Positions 25,581 to 34,034 of a DNA stretch of 64,000 nt are shown one piece after another. The position numbers and the translations under genes were made by a program. The stretch is taken from NCBI GenBank assembly GCA_949927415.1, contig CATLFB010000003.1:62001-126000 (forward strand), written 5' to 3'. The DNA is from an uncultured Candidatus Melainabacteria bacterium (GTDB lineage Bacteria; Cyanobacteriota; Vampirovibrionia; Gastranaerophilales; Gastranaerophilaceae). Each line of letters starts with the position of its first letter. Position 1 is the stretch's first letter. Under the pieces are notes generated by a model. It was not told where the DNA came from. It worked only from the letters and a program-made list of their open reading frames with translations, and did no database searches.

Positions 25581-26807
25581 TTATACATGAATCTTAAAAA
25601 TCAAGGAAGTATTTATTCCGCCGAACGCGAAGTTGTTCGACATCACATAATCCGTTGCAATTTCCTGCCCCTGACCTTTGATGTAGCCGAGTTGTCCGCA
25701 TTCTTCGTCGACTGTGTTTAAATTAAGCGTCGGACAGAACCATTTTTTATGCGCCATATCAAGTGTCATAATCGCCTCAACAGCACCGCATGCGCCGAGA
25801 GTATGCCCTGTGTAGCTTTTGATTGAACTTGTCGGAACTTCGCGCTTAAAAACATCGTATGTCGCGTTTGTTTCGGCGATATCCCCGTGCATTGTTGCGG
25901 TTCCGTGAGCGTTGACATAACCGATTTTGTCGGGTGAAAGATTAGCATCTTTAAGTGCAAGTTCAAGCGCCGATTTCATTTTGTCGCGATTGGGGCTTGT
26001 GATGTGGGTTCCGTCAGTGCTTGTGCCAAATCCTATGACTTCCGCGTAAATCTTTGCGCCGCGTTTTTTAGCGTGTTCGTATTCTTCAAGAATCAGAGTT
26101 CCCGCGCCTTCGCCGATTACAAGCCCGTCTCTGTTTTTATCAAAAGGCGACGGAGTGAGTTCGGGGGTGGAATTTTTCTGGCTTGTGGCATATAGCGTGT
26201 CGAAAATCGCGATTTGCGTCGGATGAAGTTCTTCAGCCCCTCCCGCAATCATTACGGTCTGATAACCGTTTTTTATCGCCTCGTACGCGTAACCTATCCC
26301 CATAGAGCCTGATGTGCAGGCGGTTGAGGTCGGTATCAGCCTGCCCGTTGTTTTAAAATACAGCGAAATATTAACCGCACAGGTCTGCGGCATCATTTTG
26401 ACGTAACTTCCGGATGTCACGGTCTTGACTTCTTTATCCGCCATCATTGAATAAAAATCAATAATACTTTCAAGCGACCCCGACGAGGAGCCGTAACTTA
26501 CGCCTGTTTCGCCGTTTAAAATTATTTCATCACCGAGAAGTCCCGCGTCTTTGAGGGCTTCTTCTGCGCTTGCGACGCTCATAATTCCGACACGCCCCAT
26601 TGTGCGAACAATTTTTCTGTTAAAGTGCGCAGGGGTTTCGAAATCCTCTGCAGGTGCTGCCAGTTTTGTATTTAGCCGTGTAAATTCATCAAGTTCGGGC
26701 ATATACTTAACGCAATTTTTTAAAACGAGAAGCCGTTCAAAAGCCGTCGCACGATTGGCGCCAAGCGGACTGATTTGTGACATCCCCGTAATCACTACCC
26801 TTTTCAT
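25581..26807 (-). CDS. Beta-ketoacyl-ACP synthase of the APE-like cluster (ApeR position)
   Basis: A full ketosynthase of 408 residues. Catalytic triad complete: Cys164 in STACTSGSMG, His301 in NAHGTATMHGD, His335 in SYTGHTLGACG. The N-terminus MKRVVITGMSQISPLG and the C-terminal MSNNFAFGGINTSLIF are typical of FabF. It should catalyse decarboxylative condensation of malonyl-ACP with an acyl primer. In aryl-polyene clusters the run O-P-Q-R ends with a ketosynthase, and this gene occupies the R place behind a ketoreductase whose stop overlaps its ATG (ATGA). GGAGGA is the ribosome site. Primary fatty-acid FabF is an alternative, but the neighbours argue for a dedicated role. Confidence 0.88.
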   Translation of the reverse strand: MKRVVITGMSQISPLGANRATAFERLLVLKNCVKYMPELDEFTRLNTKLAAPAEDFETPAHFNRKIVRTMGRVGIMSVASAEEALKDAGLLGDEIILNGETGVSYGSSSGSLESIIDFYSMMADKEVKTVTSGSYVKMMPQTCAVNISLYFKTTGRLIPTSTACTSGSMGIGYAYEAIKNGYQTVMIAGGAEELHPTQIAIFDTLYATSQKNSTPELTPSPFDKNRDGLVIGEGAGTLILEEYEHAKKRGAKIYAEVIGFGTSTDGTHITSPNRDKMKSALELALKDANLSPDKIGYVNAHGTATMHGDIAETNATYDVFKREVPTSSIKSYTGHTLGACGAVEAIMTLDMAHKKWFCPTLNLNTVDEECGQLGYIKGQGQEIATDYVMSNNFAFGGINTSLIFKIHV

Positions 26808-27532
26808 AAATAAAGTCCTCCGTTAACGGAGATTACCTGACCGGTAATGTAGGCGGCGTCTTCGCTCATAAGATAATTTACGAGGCTTGCGACTTCTTTT
26901 GCTTTACCGAAACGTTTCATCGGAATCATTTTTTTGACCTCATCAACAGGCAAATCCTGTGTCATATCGGTATCTATCACTCCGGGTGCGATTGTGTTTA
27001 CTGTGATTCCGCGTTTTGCAAGTTCAAGGCTTAAGGATTTTGCAGCTCCTATTATCCCTGCTTTTGACGCGCTGTAATTCACCTGACCGCGGTTTCCGCA
27101 AAGCCCCGACACGGAAGACATTGCAATGATTCTGCCCTTAATTCTTTTTTCAATCATCGGCATAACAACAGGTTTCAAGACATTATAAAACCCGCCGAGA
27201 TTGGTGTCTATAACCTCGTCCCACTCATCTTCTTCAAGTATCGGAAAAACGTTGTCGCGAGCTATTCCCGCATTCAAAACCACGCCGTAATAAATCCCGT
27301 TTTCTTGAATATCTTTTTCAATAACGCGCTTGCATTCTTCGCGGTCTTTTATATTGAACTGCAAAACCCTCGCAGTTACGCCGAAAGTTTCAATTTCGCG
27401 TGCGATTTCTTCTGCTTTTGTAATATTTTTATTGCAGTGTAAAACGATATTATAACCGTTTTTTGCGAGATATAAAGCGGTTTCTTTGCCGATTCCGCGG
27501 CTTGAACCCGTGATTAAAACCTGTTTTTCCAT
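26804..27532 (-). CDS. fabG: 3-oxoacyl-ACP reductase (FabG-like, ApeQ position)
   Basis: A short-chain dehydrogenase that reduces the 3-keto group after each condensation. NADPH motif TGSSRGIG at residues 8-15, NAG at 87-89, catalytic Ser140, Tyr153 and Lys157 in SSVSG...YSASKAG, and the substrate loop PGVIDTDM. 242 residues. The ATG at 27532 is chosen because the homologous N-terminus begins MEKQVLITG; upstream in-frame codons lie within the preceding gene. It sits between the ketosynthase-dehydratase fusion and the last ketosynthase, with a four-base overlap to the latter. Confidence 0.92.
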   Translation of the reverse strand: MEKQVLITGSSRGIGKETALYLAKNGYNIVLHCNKNITKAEEIAREIETFGVTARVLQFNIKDREECKRVIEKDIQENGIYYGVVLNAGIARDNVFPILEEDEWDEVIDTNLGGFYNVLKPVVMPMIEKRIKGRIIAMSSVSGLCGNRGQVNYSASKAGIIGAAKSLSLELAKRGITVNTIAPGVIDTDMTQDLPVDEVKKMIPMKRFGKAKEVASLVNYLMSEDAAYITGQVISVNGGLYL

Positions 27533-27548
27533 TATTCTTAAAACTCCG

Positions 27549-29072
27549 TTATTTGAGGAATTCCGAGGCGTCGTCGGTCTGATAAACATTTACCATTGCC
27601 CTTGCGCACTCATTACCATCATTATAAATAAAACACTCAAACGAGACAAGCTGATTGTCGCCGAAAATCTCTTTTGCTTTTATCGTGTAAGTTTTTCCGT
27701 TTTCGAATTTCGTGATAGAAGATTTGTACGAGCGGGTTCCGAGGAGGAAACCTACCTTCGGCTCGTTGTCGCCGCGTTTTAAAAATGCATAACAGCCGAT
27801 TGTCTGCGCCATAAATTCAATTCCCGTAAGATAAGAAATTCCGTTGAGTTCTTTATCGAAAAACAGACTGTCCTCTCTGATTGTGACACGTGATGTGAGA
27901 TAATTTTCGTCAAAATTAATCTCGTCAATATCGTCAATCAAAATCATCGGATGATTATGCGGAAGGATTTTTTCAAGGTCAAAATGTCGACTGCCATCCT
28001 TTTTAGCAAGTATAATAACCGCGTTTGTGCCGCCAAAACCGAACGCGTTACACATAACATTTTTTATATGCGCTGCGGTTTCGCCTTTTTTAACTAGTTT
28101 GATTTCAGGCAAATTGCTGTCGTATTCGCCGTCAAAAATATGCGGCAGGAGTGAATTTTTTTCTAATGCCATACAGCAAAGCGCTGTTTCAATGCTTGCC
28201 GCCGCACCCAGACAGTGACCCGTTAGGGGTTTGGTGGAACTTGCGGGGGTATGGTTTTTGAAAACTTTGTAAACCGCATTGGCTTCCATTAAGTCGTTTG
28301 CGCCTGTTCCCGTGCCGTGTAGGTTGATGTAATCTATTTCTTCAGGGGTTAAATTTGCTTTTTCAAGTGCAATCTGCATGGCGCGCGCAGCCTGAACACC
28401 TTCAGGATCAGGCGTTGAGGAGTGATAAGCATCGGAGGTTTCGCCGATTCCGAGAATTTGAATTCCGTCGGCGTCTTTTTCCAGAAGAAAAATTGCGCCC
28501 GCTTCTCCTATGTTCATTCCTTTGCGGTTTTTAGAAAACGGTATGGAACGCTCATCAGAAAGGACTTCCAGAGCGCCGAAACCTGCAACCGGAAATTTTG
28601 AAATTTCATCGGTGCCGCCTGCAATTACAGCGTCACAAACCCCGCTTTCGAGAAGTTTTTGGGCTGTCGAAAAAACTTTTATACCCGAAGAACAAGCCGT
28701 TGAAACTCCGCAGAAAAAGCCTTTTGTGCCGAGGTAATCTTTCAAAAACTCCGCTGGATTACTCATTTTCAAAAACTGCGGGTCGTTTGTTTCTTCAAAT
28801 TTGTCAATGCCTGTGTTTGTTGTGGCAATTACGATTCCGATTTTTTTGCGGTCGTATTTTTGCAAAAACACGTCGATTTCGGGTTTTATCTGGTTAACGC
28901 AATGCAGAAGAATTCTGTTACAGCGCAAGGCATATTTTTCGTCCGAAATCACTGGGAGTTCGGCGGTAATCTTAAAATCAGTCAGTTTTCCCGCAGTACA
29001 ATTTTCGAAAATTTCGTTCAAATTTTCGCCCAGTGAGCAAACAGCGCTTGTTTTAGTTATCGTAATCATCAT
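27549..29072 (-). CDS. Ketosynthase-dehydratase fusion (ApeO-ApeP type)
   Basis: 507 residues in two parts. Residues 1 to ~355 are a ketosynthase with complete active site: Cys127 (GVSTACSSG), His252 (NLHGTGTGAND), His286 (PLTGHCLGAA). From ~366 a hot-dog dehydratase follows: ILPHNHPMILIDDI, then ISYLTGIEFMAQTIGCYAFLKRG and KVGFLLGTRSYKSS, matching the ApeP/FabZ-like family. In described APE clusters ApeO and ApeP are separate, adjacent genes, so their fusion in the same order is notable. First gene of the leftward operon. Its start is 22 bp from the divergent operon. AGAGGA precedes two tandem ATG codons, either of which may be used. Confidence 0.87.
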   Translation of the reverse strand: MMITITKTSAVCSLGENLNEIFENCTAGKLTDFKITAELPVISDEKYALRCNRILLHCVNQIKPEIDVFLQKYDRKKIGIVIATTNTGIDKFEETNDPQFLKMSNPAEFLKDYLGTKGFFCGVSTACSSGIKVFSTAQKLLESGVCDAVIAGGTDEISKFPVAGFGALEVLSDERSIPFSKNRKGMNIGEAGAIFLLEKDADGIQILGIGETSDAYHSSTPDPEGVQAARAMQIALEKANLTPEEIDYINLHGTGTGANDLMEANAVYKVFKNHTPASSTKPLTGHCLGAAASIETALCCMALEKNSLLPHIFDGEYDSNLPEIKLVKKGETAAHIKNVMCNAFGFGGTNAVIILAKKDGSRHFDLEKILPHNHPMILIDDIDEINFDENYLTSRVTIREDSLFFDKELNGISYLTGIEFMAQTIGCYAFLKRGDNEPKVGFLLGTRSYKSSITKFENGKTYTIKAKEIFGDNQLVSFECFIYNDGNECARAMVNVYQTDDASEFLK

Positions 29073-29094
29073 TCCTCTGTGATATTATAATATC
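29073..29094. promoter_or_regulatory. Divergent 22-bp intergenic region with perfect palindrome
   Basis: The 14-bp palindrome GATATTATAATATC (29081-29094) contains TATAAT and TATTAT on both strands and abuts the rightward ATG. TATTAT is exactly six bases from that ATG. It may hold -10 boxes for both operons, in which case the -35 regions must lie within coding sequence. Confidence 0.45.
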
Positions 29095-29847
29095 ATGAAC
29101 AAAGTGATTTTTGACATAAAAAAGTTTTCACACGTGACAGGCGAAAATATTGACGTATCTTTTATTCCTATGATGCAGAGGCGAAAACTCAACAAATTCG
29201 GGCGTGCGGCACTTTTTACGCTTTACGGGGCCTACGAGGGCGGGTCGCCAAACCTTGTTTTTGCGTCGAATTACGGGGATGTAGAGAGGGTTGAAAAATT
29301 AATCGAACAGCGCAAAGAAGACGGAGAAGTTTCGCCTGCGGGGTTCGGCTCGTCGGTTCATAACGCGGTTATAGGGCTTTTTTCGCTTCTGGAAAAAATC
29401 AATACTTCGTATAATTCGATTTCTGCGGGCGAAAATTCAATTTCCGCGGGATTTTTGGAAAGTATTCTTTCGGAAGAATCTTTGTTTTGCTACGCAGAAA
29501 GCCTCGGCGGAATAAAAAGCGTTTCGGTTTTGACTTCTCAAAATCCTAAGGGTGATTACGTTTTAAGCGGGAAAGATTACAATACCTCGCCCCTTGCTGC
29601 GGATTTGCGTACGGATGGAGCGAAGCGCAATCCGGATAGTGAGTGGATTGCGCCGATCGGAGCAAAGCTCCTTAGGCGAAACTCCACGAGCGTGGAGCAA
29701 ATTCAAGACGGAGAGGTCGACATGCTTAATGAGGCATGCGAGCTTAGCAGGGCGGATGAGGGGTTTGTGAAGTTTATAGACTTCCTTGAAGGCAGAGCCG
29801 ACGAATTTGTTTCTGACCTTTATGTAATAAAAAGGAGGGCGCTGTGA
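29095..29847 (+). CDS. Ketosynthase-like protein without active-site Cys (ApeC/chain-length-factor type)
   Basis: 250 residues matching the truncated beta-ketoacyl synthase N-terminal family found in APE clusters. The RRKLNKFGRAALFTLYGA motif is followed by VFASNYGDVERVEKLIEQRKEDGEVSP-type sequence and SVHNAVIGLFSLL. There is no catalytic Cys; the equivalent region reads SISAGENSISAGFLES. In a characterised APE system, as I recall, ApeC pairs with ApeO as KS-chain length factor, and that is the inferred role here. About 45 residues (roughly 168-215) are encoded by tandem palindromes and look like an in-frame repeat insertion. There is no ribosome site. Its stop overlaps the next start. Confidence 0.8.
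   Translation: MNKVIFDIKKFSHVTGENIDVSFIPMMQRRKLNKFGRAALFTLYGAYEGGSPNLVFASNYGDVERVEKLIEQRKEDGEVSPAGFGSSVHNAVIGLFSLLEKINTSYNSISAGENSISAGFLESILSEESLFCYAESLGGIKSVSVLTSQNPKGDYVLSGKDYNTSPLAADLRTDGAKRNPDSEWIAPIGAKLLRRNSTSVEQIQDGEVDMLNEACELSRADEGFVKFIDFLEGRADEFVSDLYVIKRRAL
29611..29700 (+). repeat. In-frame palindromic element inside the ApeC-like gene
   Basis: Three perfect hairpins lie in tandem: GCGCAATCC/GGATTGCGC (29625-29653), GGAGC/GCTCC (29659-29671) and CTCCACG/CGTGGAG (29682-29697). The peptide over this stretch is polar and unlike the rest of the protein. It resembles coding-region palindromic elements known from Rickettsia. Confidence 0.6.
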
Positions 29848-30569
29848 AATTCCGGCGCGGGCTACTGGTTTTGCTGGAGATGATTTTGTTTGCGTGCGGC
29901 GCGGTTTACATCGGCTGCGTGCTTTTTCCCCTGCTTTCCAAGCGTTACAAAGGCAAAGAACGCCGCAAAAAGTTCGCCGAAATTATCCGAAAGTCGTGGA
30001 AATTTTTCATTTCCGTAATGGAGAAGTCCAAAGAAATCAAAGTCAATATCAACGGAAATCTTTCGGATATCAGGGGGAAAGTCGTCGTGGCGTCGCACCC
30101 GAGTTTTATTGACATAATTCTTTTAATCGGAAATATGCCCGACTCGCTTTGTCTTGCTAAAAAGAGTATTTTGAAAAACCCGATTATGCGAAATATCGTA
30201 AAATCGCTCTACATAATTAATGATGTTGCCCCCGATGAATTTAAAAAATCCGCGGTGGAAGCCTTGAATGACGGGTATAATATCGTAATTTTTCCAACCG
30301 GAACCCGTACGCTTCCGGGGGAAAATATCAAAATTCACAAAGGCGCCGCGCAAATCGCAATCGCCTCGGGGGTTGAGATTGTGCCCGTAAAAATCGAAAC
30401 GGATTATCCTTTTTTAATCAAAAACCACTTTCCGCTTGACGCGTCTGACAAGACGATTAATTACAACCTGACCGTGCTTCCTGCCATAAAGCTTTCCGAC
30501 TTTGACCCGAATCTTACGGAGATAATCTTGCGTAACAGGATTTGCGAGCGGATAAAAGAATGTATATAA
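29844..30569 (+). CDS. PlsC-type acyltransferase (ApeD-like)
   Basis: 241 residues. One N-terminal membrane helix (LLVLLEMILFACGAVYIGCVLFPLL), then an LPLAT domain with the catalytic HX4D motif as SHPSFID, and the FPTGTRT block (IVIFPTGTRTLPGE) that binds the acyl acceptor phosphate. It fits 1-acylglycerol-phosphate acyltransferases, and a member occurs in APE clusters, where it is thought to help anchor the product to a lipid. GTG start overlapping the stop of the preceding gene (GTGA). Second gene of the rightward operon. Confidence 0.85.
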   Translation: MKFRRGLLVLLEMILFACGAVYIGCVLFPLLSKRYKGKERRKKFAEIIRKSWKFFISVMEKSKEIKVNINGNLSDIRGKVVVASHPSFIDIILLIGNMPDSLCLAKKSILKNPIMRNIVKSLYIINDVAPDEFKKSAVEALNDGYNIVIFPTGTRTLPGENIKIHKGAAQIAIASGVEIVPVKIETDYPFLIKNHFPLDASDKTINYNLTVLPAIKLSDFDPNLTEIILRNRICERIKECI

Positions 30570-30621
30570 ATTGACTTTATATCATCGTTAGGTTATAAAT
30601 TTATTATAGGAATTTTAAGAA

Positions 30622-30879
30622 ATGACTTTGGAAAATGAAATAAAAGAACTTATTATTAAATGTCTGGAACTCGAAGATATTACGGCTTCCGATATTAATG
30701 ACGAAGATGCGCTCTTTGTTGACGGGCTTGGACTGGATTCAATCGACGCGCTTGAACTCGGAATGGCTTTAAAGAAAAAATACAGCCTTACGCTTTCTTC
30801 CGACAAAAAAGAGAACGCAAAGCATTTCTATTCCGTGAAAACACTTGCAGATTTTATCAGGAGTAACACCGTTGGCTAA
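30622..30879 (+). CDS. Acyl carrier protein 1 (ApeE-like)
   Basis: 85 residues, acidic, helical. The phosphopantetheine attachment serine is S40 in LGLDSIDALELGMALKKKY. It is the first of two dissimilar ACP genes in tandem; APE clusters also have two. A 52-bp gap upstream contains AT-rich boxes and a weak AGGA, so an internal promoter is possible. The downstream ACP starts within its last codons. Confidence 0.92.
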   Translation: MTLENEIKELIIKCLELEDITASDINDEDALFVDGLGLDSIDALELGMALKKKYSLTLSSDKKENAKHFYSVKTLADFIRSNTVG

Positions 30880-31126
30880 AGAATTTACACGCGAAGATAT
30901 AATTAATGAATTGAAAAATATTCTGGTTGATGATTTTGAAATCAGCGAAGAATTGATTAAGCCGGACGCAAATCTTTTTGAAGATTTGGAACTCGACAGT
31001 ATTGACGCCGTTGATTTGGCGGTGAAATTGCAGTGCTTTACGGATAAGAAAATTGCGCCCGAAAACTTTAAGAAAATCCGCACTGTTGATGATGTGGTTA
31101 ACGCTGTAGAAGAACTTCTCGAATGA
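30872..31126 (+). CDS. Acyl carrier protein 2 (ApeF-like)
   Basis: 85 residues. The phosphopantetheine serine is S43 in LELDSIDAVDLAVKLQ. The start is taken as TTG at 30872, because AGGAG lies eight bases upstream and the peptide then begins MAKEFTRED, as in related carriers; an upstream in-frame ATG at 30845 lies within ACP 1. It overlaps ACP 1 by eight bases and the next gene by four. Confidence 0.9.
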   Translation: MAKEFTREDIINELKNILVDDFEISEELIKPDANLFEDLELDSIDAVDLAVKLQCFTDKKIAPENFKKIRTVDDVVNAVEELLE

Positions 31127-31524
31127 AATTGAAATTTTTGCTGCCGATTTTTGTGACTTTTTGCGTGATTTGTATTTTTCATTACACGCAGTTTTTTGCG
31201 GTGAAATTTTATCCTGTTGCTGCGAATTTGACTGTCTTTCTGGTGTTTTTTACGTCGCTTTTTGCAAAGGAAACCGTGGTGCAGAAAATTGCGCGCACGA
31301 TTGAGGGCGAACTCGACGAATTTACGAAAAATTACACGCGCAAAGTTACTTATGCGTGGGCAATATTTTGTTTTGTAAACTTTCTAGTTTCAATTGCCAC
31401 GGTGTTTATGGCGGAAGAATTCTGGGCGGTTTACAACGGTTTTATTTCATACCTTGCAATCGGGGCCATGTTTGCGGTTGAATATATTGTAAGAACGGTT
31501 TTGAGGAAGAAATATCAGAGATGA
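31123..31524 (+). CDS. Small membrane protein of APE cluster (ApeG-like, COG4648 type)
   Basis: 133 residues with four hydrophobic segments (LLPIFVTFCVICIFHY; VAANLTVFLVFFTSLF; YAWAIFCFVNFLVSIATVFMA; FISYLAIGAMFAVEYIV). Families of this size and topology recur in APE loci and are of unknown biochemical role. The conserved KNYTRKVTYAWAIFCFVNF stretch between helices 2 and 3 supports the assignment. Overlaps both neighbours by four bases (ATGA), so it is tightly coupled with ACP 2 and the AMP ligase. Confidence 0.78.
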   Translation: MKLKFLLPIFVTFCVICIFHYTQFFAVKFYPVAANLTVFLVFFTSLFAKETVVQKIARTIEGELDEFTKNYTRKVTYAWAIFCFVNFLVSIATVFMAEEFWAVYNGFISYLAIGAMFAVEYIVRTVLRKKYQR

Positions 31525-33062
31525 TTCTTGAAAAATTTTTTACGGATAAATATGATGCGCAGACGATTTTTCTCAATCCTGACGTGAGATTCGGGGAGTT
31601 TAAGAAGTTTGTTTGCGCTCAGAAAAAAGAATTTGAAAAACAACACGCGGCGAATGTCGTTTTGCTTTGCGAAAATTATTTTGAATTTGCGTTTAATTTT
31701 TTTGCGGCGATTTTTGCGCGGAAAAACATTTATCTTTTGACCGACAAAACCCGTCTCAATCAACTTGATTTTGAATACATTCTTCCGGAAGCGCCTTGCG
31801 CGTGCGAGGGCGGTTTTGAAGGTGATTTTGTGAGCGGGGAGATTATGGTAAATCTTTTCACGTCGGGCTCGACAGGGGTTCCGAAAAACATCGGCAAAAC
31901 CCTTCGTAATCTTGAAATTGAAGCAAAGGCTACGATTGATGAATTCGGCTTGCAAGAAGGGACAGTTATAGCCTCAACTACCTCTTCTGCGCACAGTTAC
32001 GGGGTTGCGTTTAATTTTATTCTGCCTTTTTACGGCGATTTTAAGATTAATCAAAAGAAAATCGAATTTCCCGAACAGTTTGATATTCAGGGCGATTACG
32101 TGTTGATTTCCACTCCGTCGTTTATGGAAAAACTTGCGAAGTACGATTTTGATTTTGAAAATGCACCGAAGAAAATTTTCCTTGCGGGTGCGAAATTAAA
32201 AGAAGAGATTTATGATTATTTTGCGAAGTTTTCGGACGTAATCGACATTTACGGAAGTACCGAAACTGGAAATATTGCATTCAAACGCGGCGGCGGAATT
32301 TTTACGACAATCAGAGGTGTTGAAGTTTGCGCTGCAGAAGACGGGCGGATTACCGTAAAATCCGACTTTTTCCCTGCCGAAAAAATGGTTCTGAACGATA
32401 TTGTCGAAAAGGTTTCCGAACGCGAATTTGTTCTGAAAAAACGCACGGACAGGATTGTGAAAATTCAGGAAAAAAGAATTTCGCTTGATGAACTTGAAAA
32501 TAATTTACGCACACACGCTGCGGTAGAGGCTTGCCACTGTTTTGTTTACGACGAAAAACTCTGCTGTGCGGTTGTCTGCAATGATGAAACAAAAGAACCT
32601 GCGGAGTTCAAACGGTTTTTGGCAGGTTTCAGTGAAATTTTGCCGAAAAAATGGCGGATTCTTGATGAAATTCCCCAAACCGTAAGCGGTAAAATTGACG
32701 GCGCAAAATTAAGAAAAATTTTCGGCTCAAATCTTTCTATGCCGTTTGTTTTTTCAAGAAAATGCAGTGCCGAATCAGCCGAAATAGAGATGATATTCAA
32801 GAGAAATTCAAACTTTTTTAAAGGTCATTTTGACGGAATTCCCGTGTTGCCGGGGGTTGTTCAGCTTTATTACGCAAGGTTTTTTGCAGAAGATGTTTTC
32901 GGGATGGAATTACCGCACGCGGAAGCGAAAAAAATCAAGTTTTCAAACGTAATGAAACCTGACACTCGCGTTACACTGAGACTTGCAATCAATGAAAAAT
33001 ACGTGGAATTTACCTATCTGGCGGATGACAAAATATTTTCTTCCGGTATATTTGTAAAGTAG
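31521..33062 (+). CDS. AMP-ligase fused to hot-dog dehydratase (ApeH-ApeI type)
   Basis: 513 residues. Residues 1 to ~405 are an acyl-adenylating enzyme: P-loop TSGSTGVPK (114-122), YGSTETGN, and the C-terminal KKRTDRIVKIQEKRISLDELE and SGKIDGAKL blocks with the catalytic Lys. Residues ~415-513 are a dehydratase-like hot-dog domain with GHFDGIPVLPGVVQL (H436, P442-G445), the signature of ApeI/FabA-Z. The ligase would load a carboxylic-acid starter on an ACP, and the second domain would dehydrate 3-hydroxyacyl-ACP. In described systems these are usually separate. Overlaps the previous gene by four bases. Confidence 0.87.
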   Translation: MILEKFFTDKYDAQTIFLNPDVRFGEFKKFVCAQKKEFEKQHAANVVLLCENYFEFAFNFFAAIFARKNIYLLTDKTRLNQLDFEYILPEAPCACEGGFEGDFVSGEIMVNLFTSGSTGVPKNIGKTLRNLEIEAKATIDEFGLQEGTVIASTTSSAHSYGVAFNFILPFYGDFKINQKKIEFPEQFDIQGDYVLISTPSFMEKLAKYDFDFENAPKKIFLAGAKLKEEIYDYFAKFSDVIDIYGSTETGNIAFKRGGGIFTTIRGVEVCAAEDGRITVKSDFFPAEKMVLNDIVEKVSEREFVLKKRTDRIVKIQEKRISLDELENNLRTHAAVEACHCFVYDEKLCCAVVCNDETKEPAEFKRFLAGFSEILPKKWRILDEIPQTVSGKIDGAKLRKIFGSNLSMPFVFSRKCSAESAEIEMIFKRNSNFFKGHFDGIPVLPGVVQLYYARFFAEDVFGMELPHAEAKKIKFSNVMKPDTRVTLRLAINEKYVEFTYLADDKIFSSGIFVK

Positions 33063-33080
33063 GCAAAAGAGGGGTTAATT

Positions 33081-33494
33081 ATGAAATTTGAGGCAGAAAC
33101 ATTTATTACGGTGCAGTTTTACGATTTGGATCCGATGAATGTGGTCTGGCACGGAAATTACATAAAATATCTTGAAACAGCCCGCTGCGACCTGCTTTCG
33201 AAAATCGGCTACGATTATGACAAAATGCGCGAGGACGGAGTCGCATATCCTATTGCGAAAATGGATTTAAAGTTCATCAAACCGTGCACTTTTAACCAAA
33301 AACTCCGAATAGTTTCAAGCGTGGAAGAACTTGAACCGTGTCTGATTATTAAGTATGTAATTTTTGATGCTGAAACGGGCGAAAAGGTCTTTACGGCAAA
33401 GAGTATGCAGATTTGTGTCGATATGATTTCAAAAGAAAGTGTTTATTCTGCACCGAAAGGTTTGAAAGAAAAGTTTGCTTGTTGTAATCTTTAA
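33081..33494 (+). CDS. Thioesterase of 4HBT family (ApeK-like)
   Basis: 137 residues with the hot-dog signature VQFYDLDPMNVVWHGNYIKYLETAR, including the catalytic Asp and the following N-x-H-G-N-Y block of 4-hydroxybenzoyl-CoA-type thioesterases. It probably releases or edits acyl-ACP. AGAGGGG precedes the ATG. Two bases separate its stop from the LolA-like gene. Confidence 0.9.
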   Translation: MKFEAETFITVQFYDLDPMNVVWHGNYIKYLETARCDLLSKIGYDYDKMREDGVAYPIAKMDLKFIKPCTFNQKLRIVSSVEELEPCLIIKYVIFDAETGEKVFTAKSMQICVDMISKESVYSAPKGLKEKFACCNL

Positions 33495-33496
33495 TT

Positions 33497-34021
33497 ATGA
33501 AAAATTTATGGGGATTAATTTTAGGAATTTTAGTCGGCGGAAGTGCGATTTTAAACGCATATTCGGCAGTTTTTGCTTCAATACCCGAAGATATTACACT
33601 GCCGCAGTACAATTCTGTTTCGTGTAATTTTACTCAGGTGAAGACAATTCCGAACTCATCAGCTGAGGTTAAATCCGGCGGAATTTTTAAATACAGTGCG
33701 GACAACGGCGTAATTTTCGAAACAACTTACCCCGTAAAGGCAACGACGGCTTACACGAGCGAACAGAGTAAGAAAATCTCCGAAATTATCTCTGCAATTA
33801 GAAGAAAAGATTCGACCTATCTTAATCAGAATTTTGATCTTAATTATATAAAAAATGAAAAAGACTGGCGGCTTTCGCTCAAACCAAAAAGTACTTCCAA
33901 TACCGCGAAACTCATGACGTCGATAATCATTGAGGGCGCGCACTACATCAACAGGATTGATATAAATACAATCAAAAGCGGCACCACGAAAATAAATTTT
34001 ACTGGCTGTACGTCGCAGTAA
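33497..34021 (+). CDS. LolA-like outer-membrane lipoprotein carrier (ApeM-like)
   Basis: 174 residues. An N-terminal signal sequence (LWGLILGILVGGSAILNAYSAVFA) leads to a periplasmic beta-rich domain: CNFTQVKTIPNSSAEVKSGGIFKYSADNGVIFETTYP matches the opening of LolA (F-x-Q-x-K, then GxxxxxxPxxxxWxxxxP-type spacing). APE clusters include a LolA homologue thought to carry the lipid product between membranes. Translationally close to the thioesterase and followed 13 bp later by the exporter gene. Confidence 0.8.
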   Translation: MKNLWGLILGILVGGSAILNAYSAVFASIPEDITLPQYNSVSCNFTQVKTIPNSSAEVKSGGIFKYSADNGVIFETTYPVKATTAYTSEQSKKISEIISAIRRKDSTYLNQNFDLNYIKNEKDWRLSLKPKSTSNTAKLMTSIIIEGAHYINRIDINTIKSGTTKINFTGCTSQ

Positions 34022-34034
34022 TTGGCAGGTTTGT

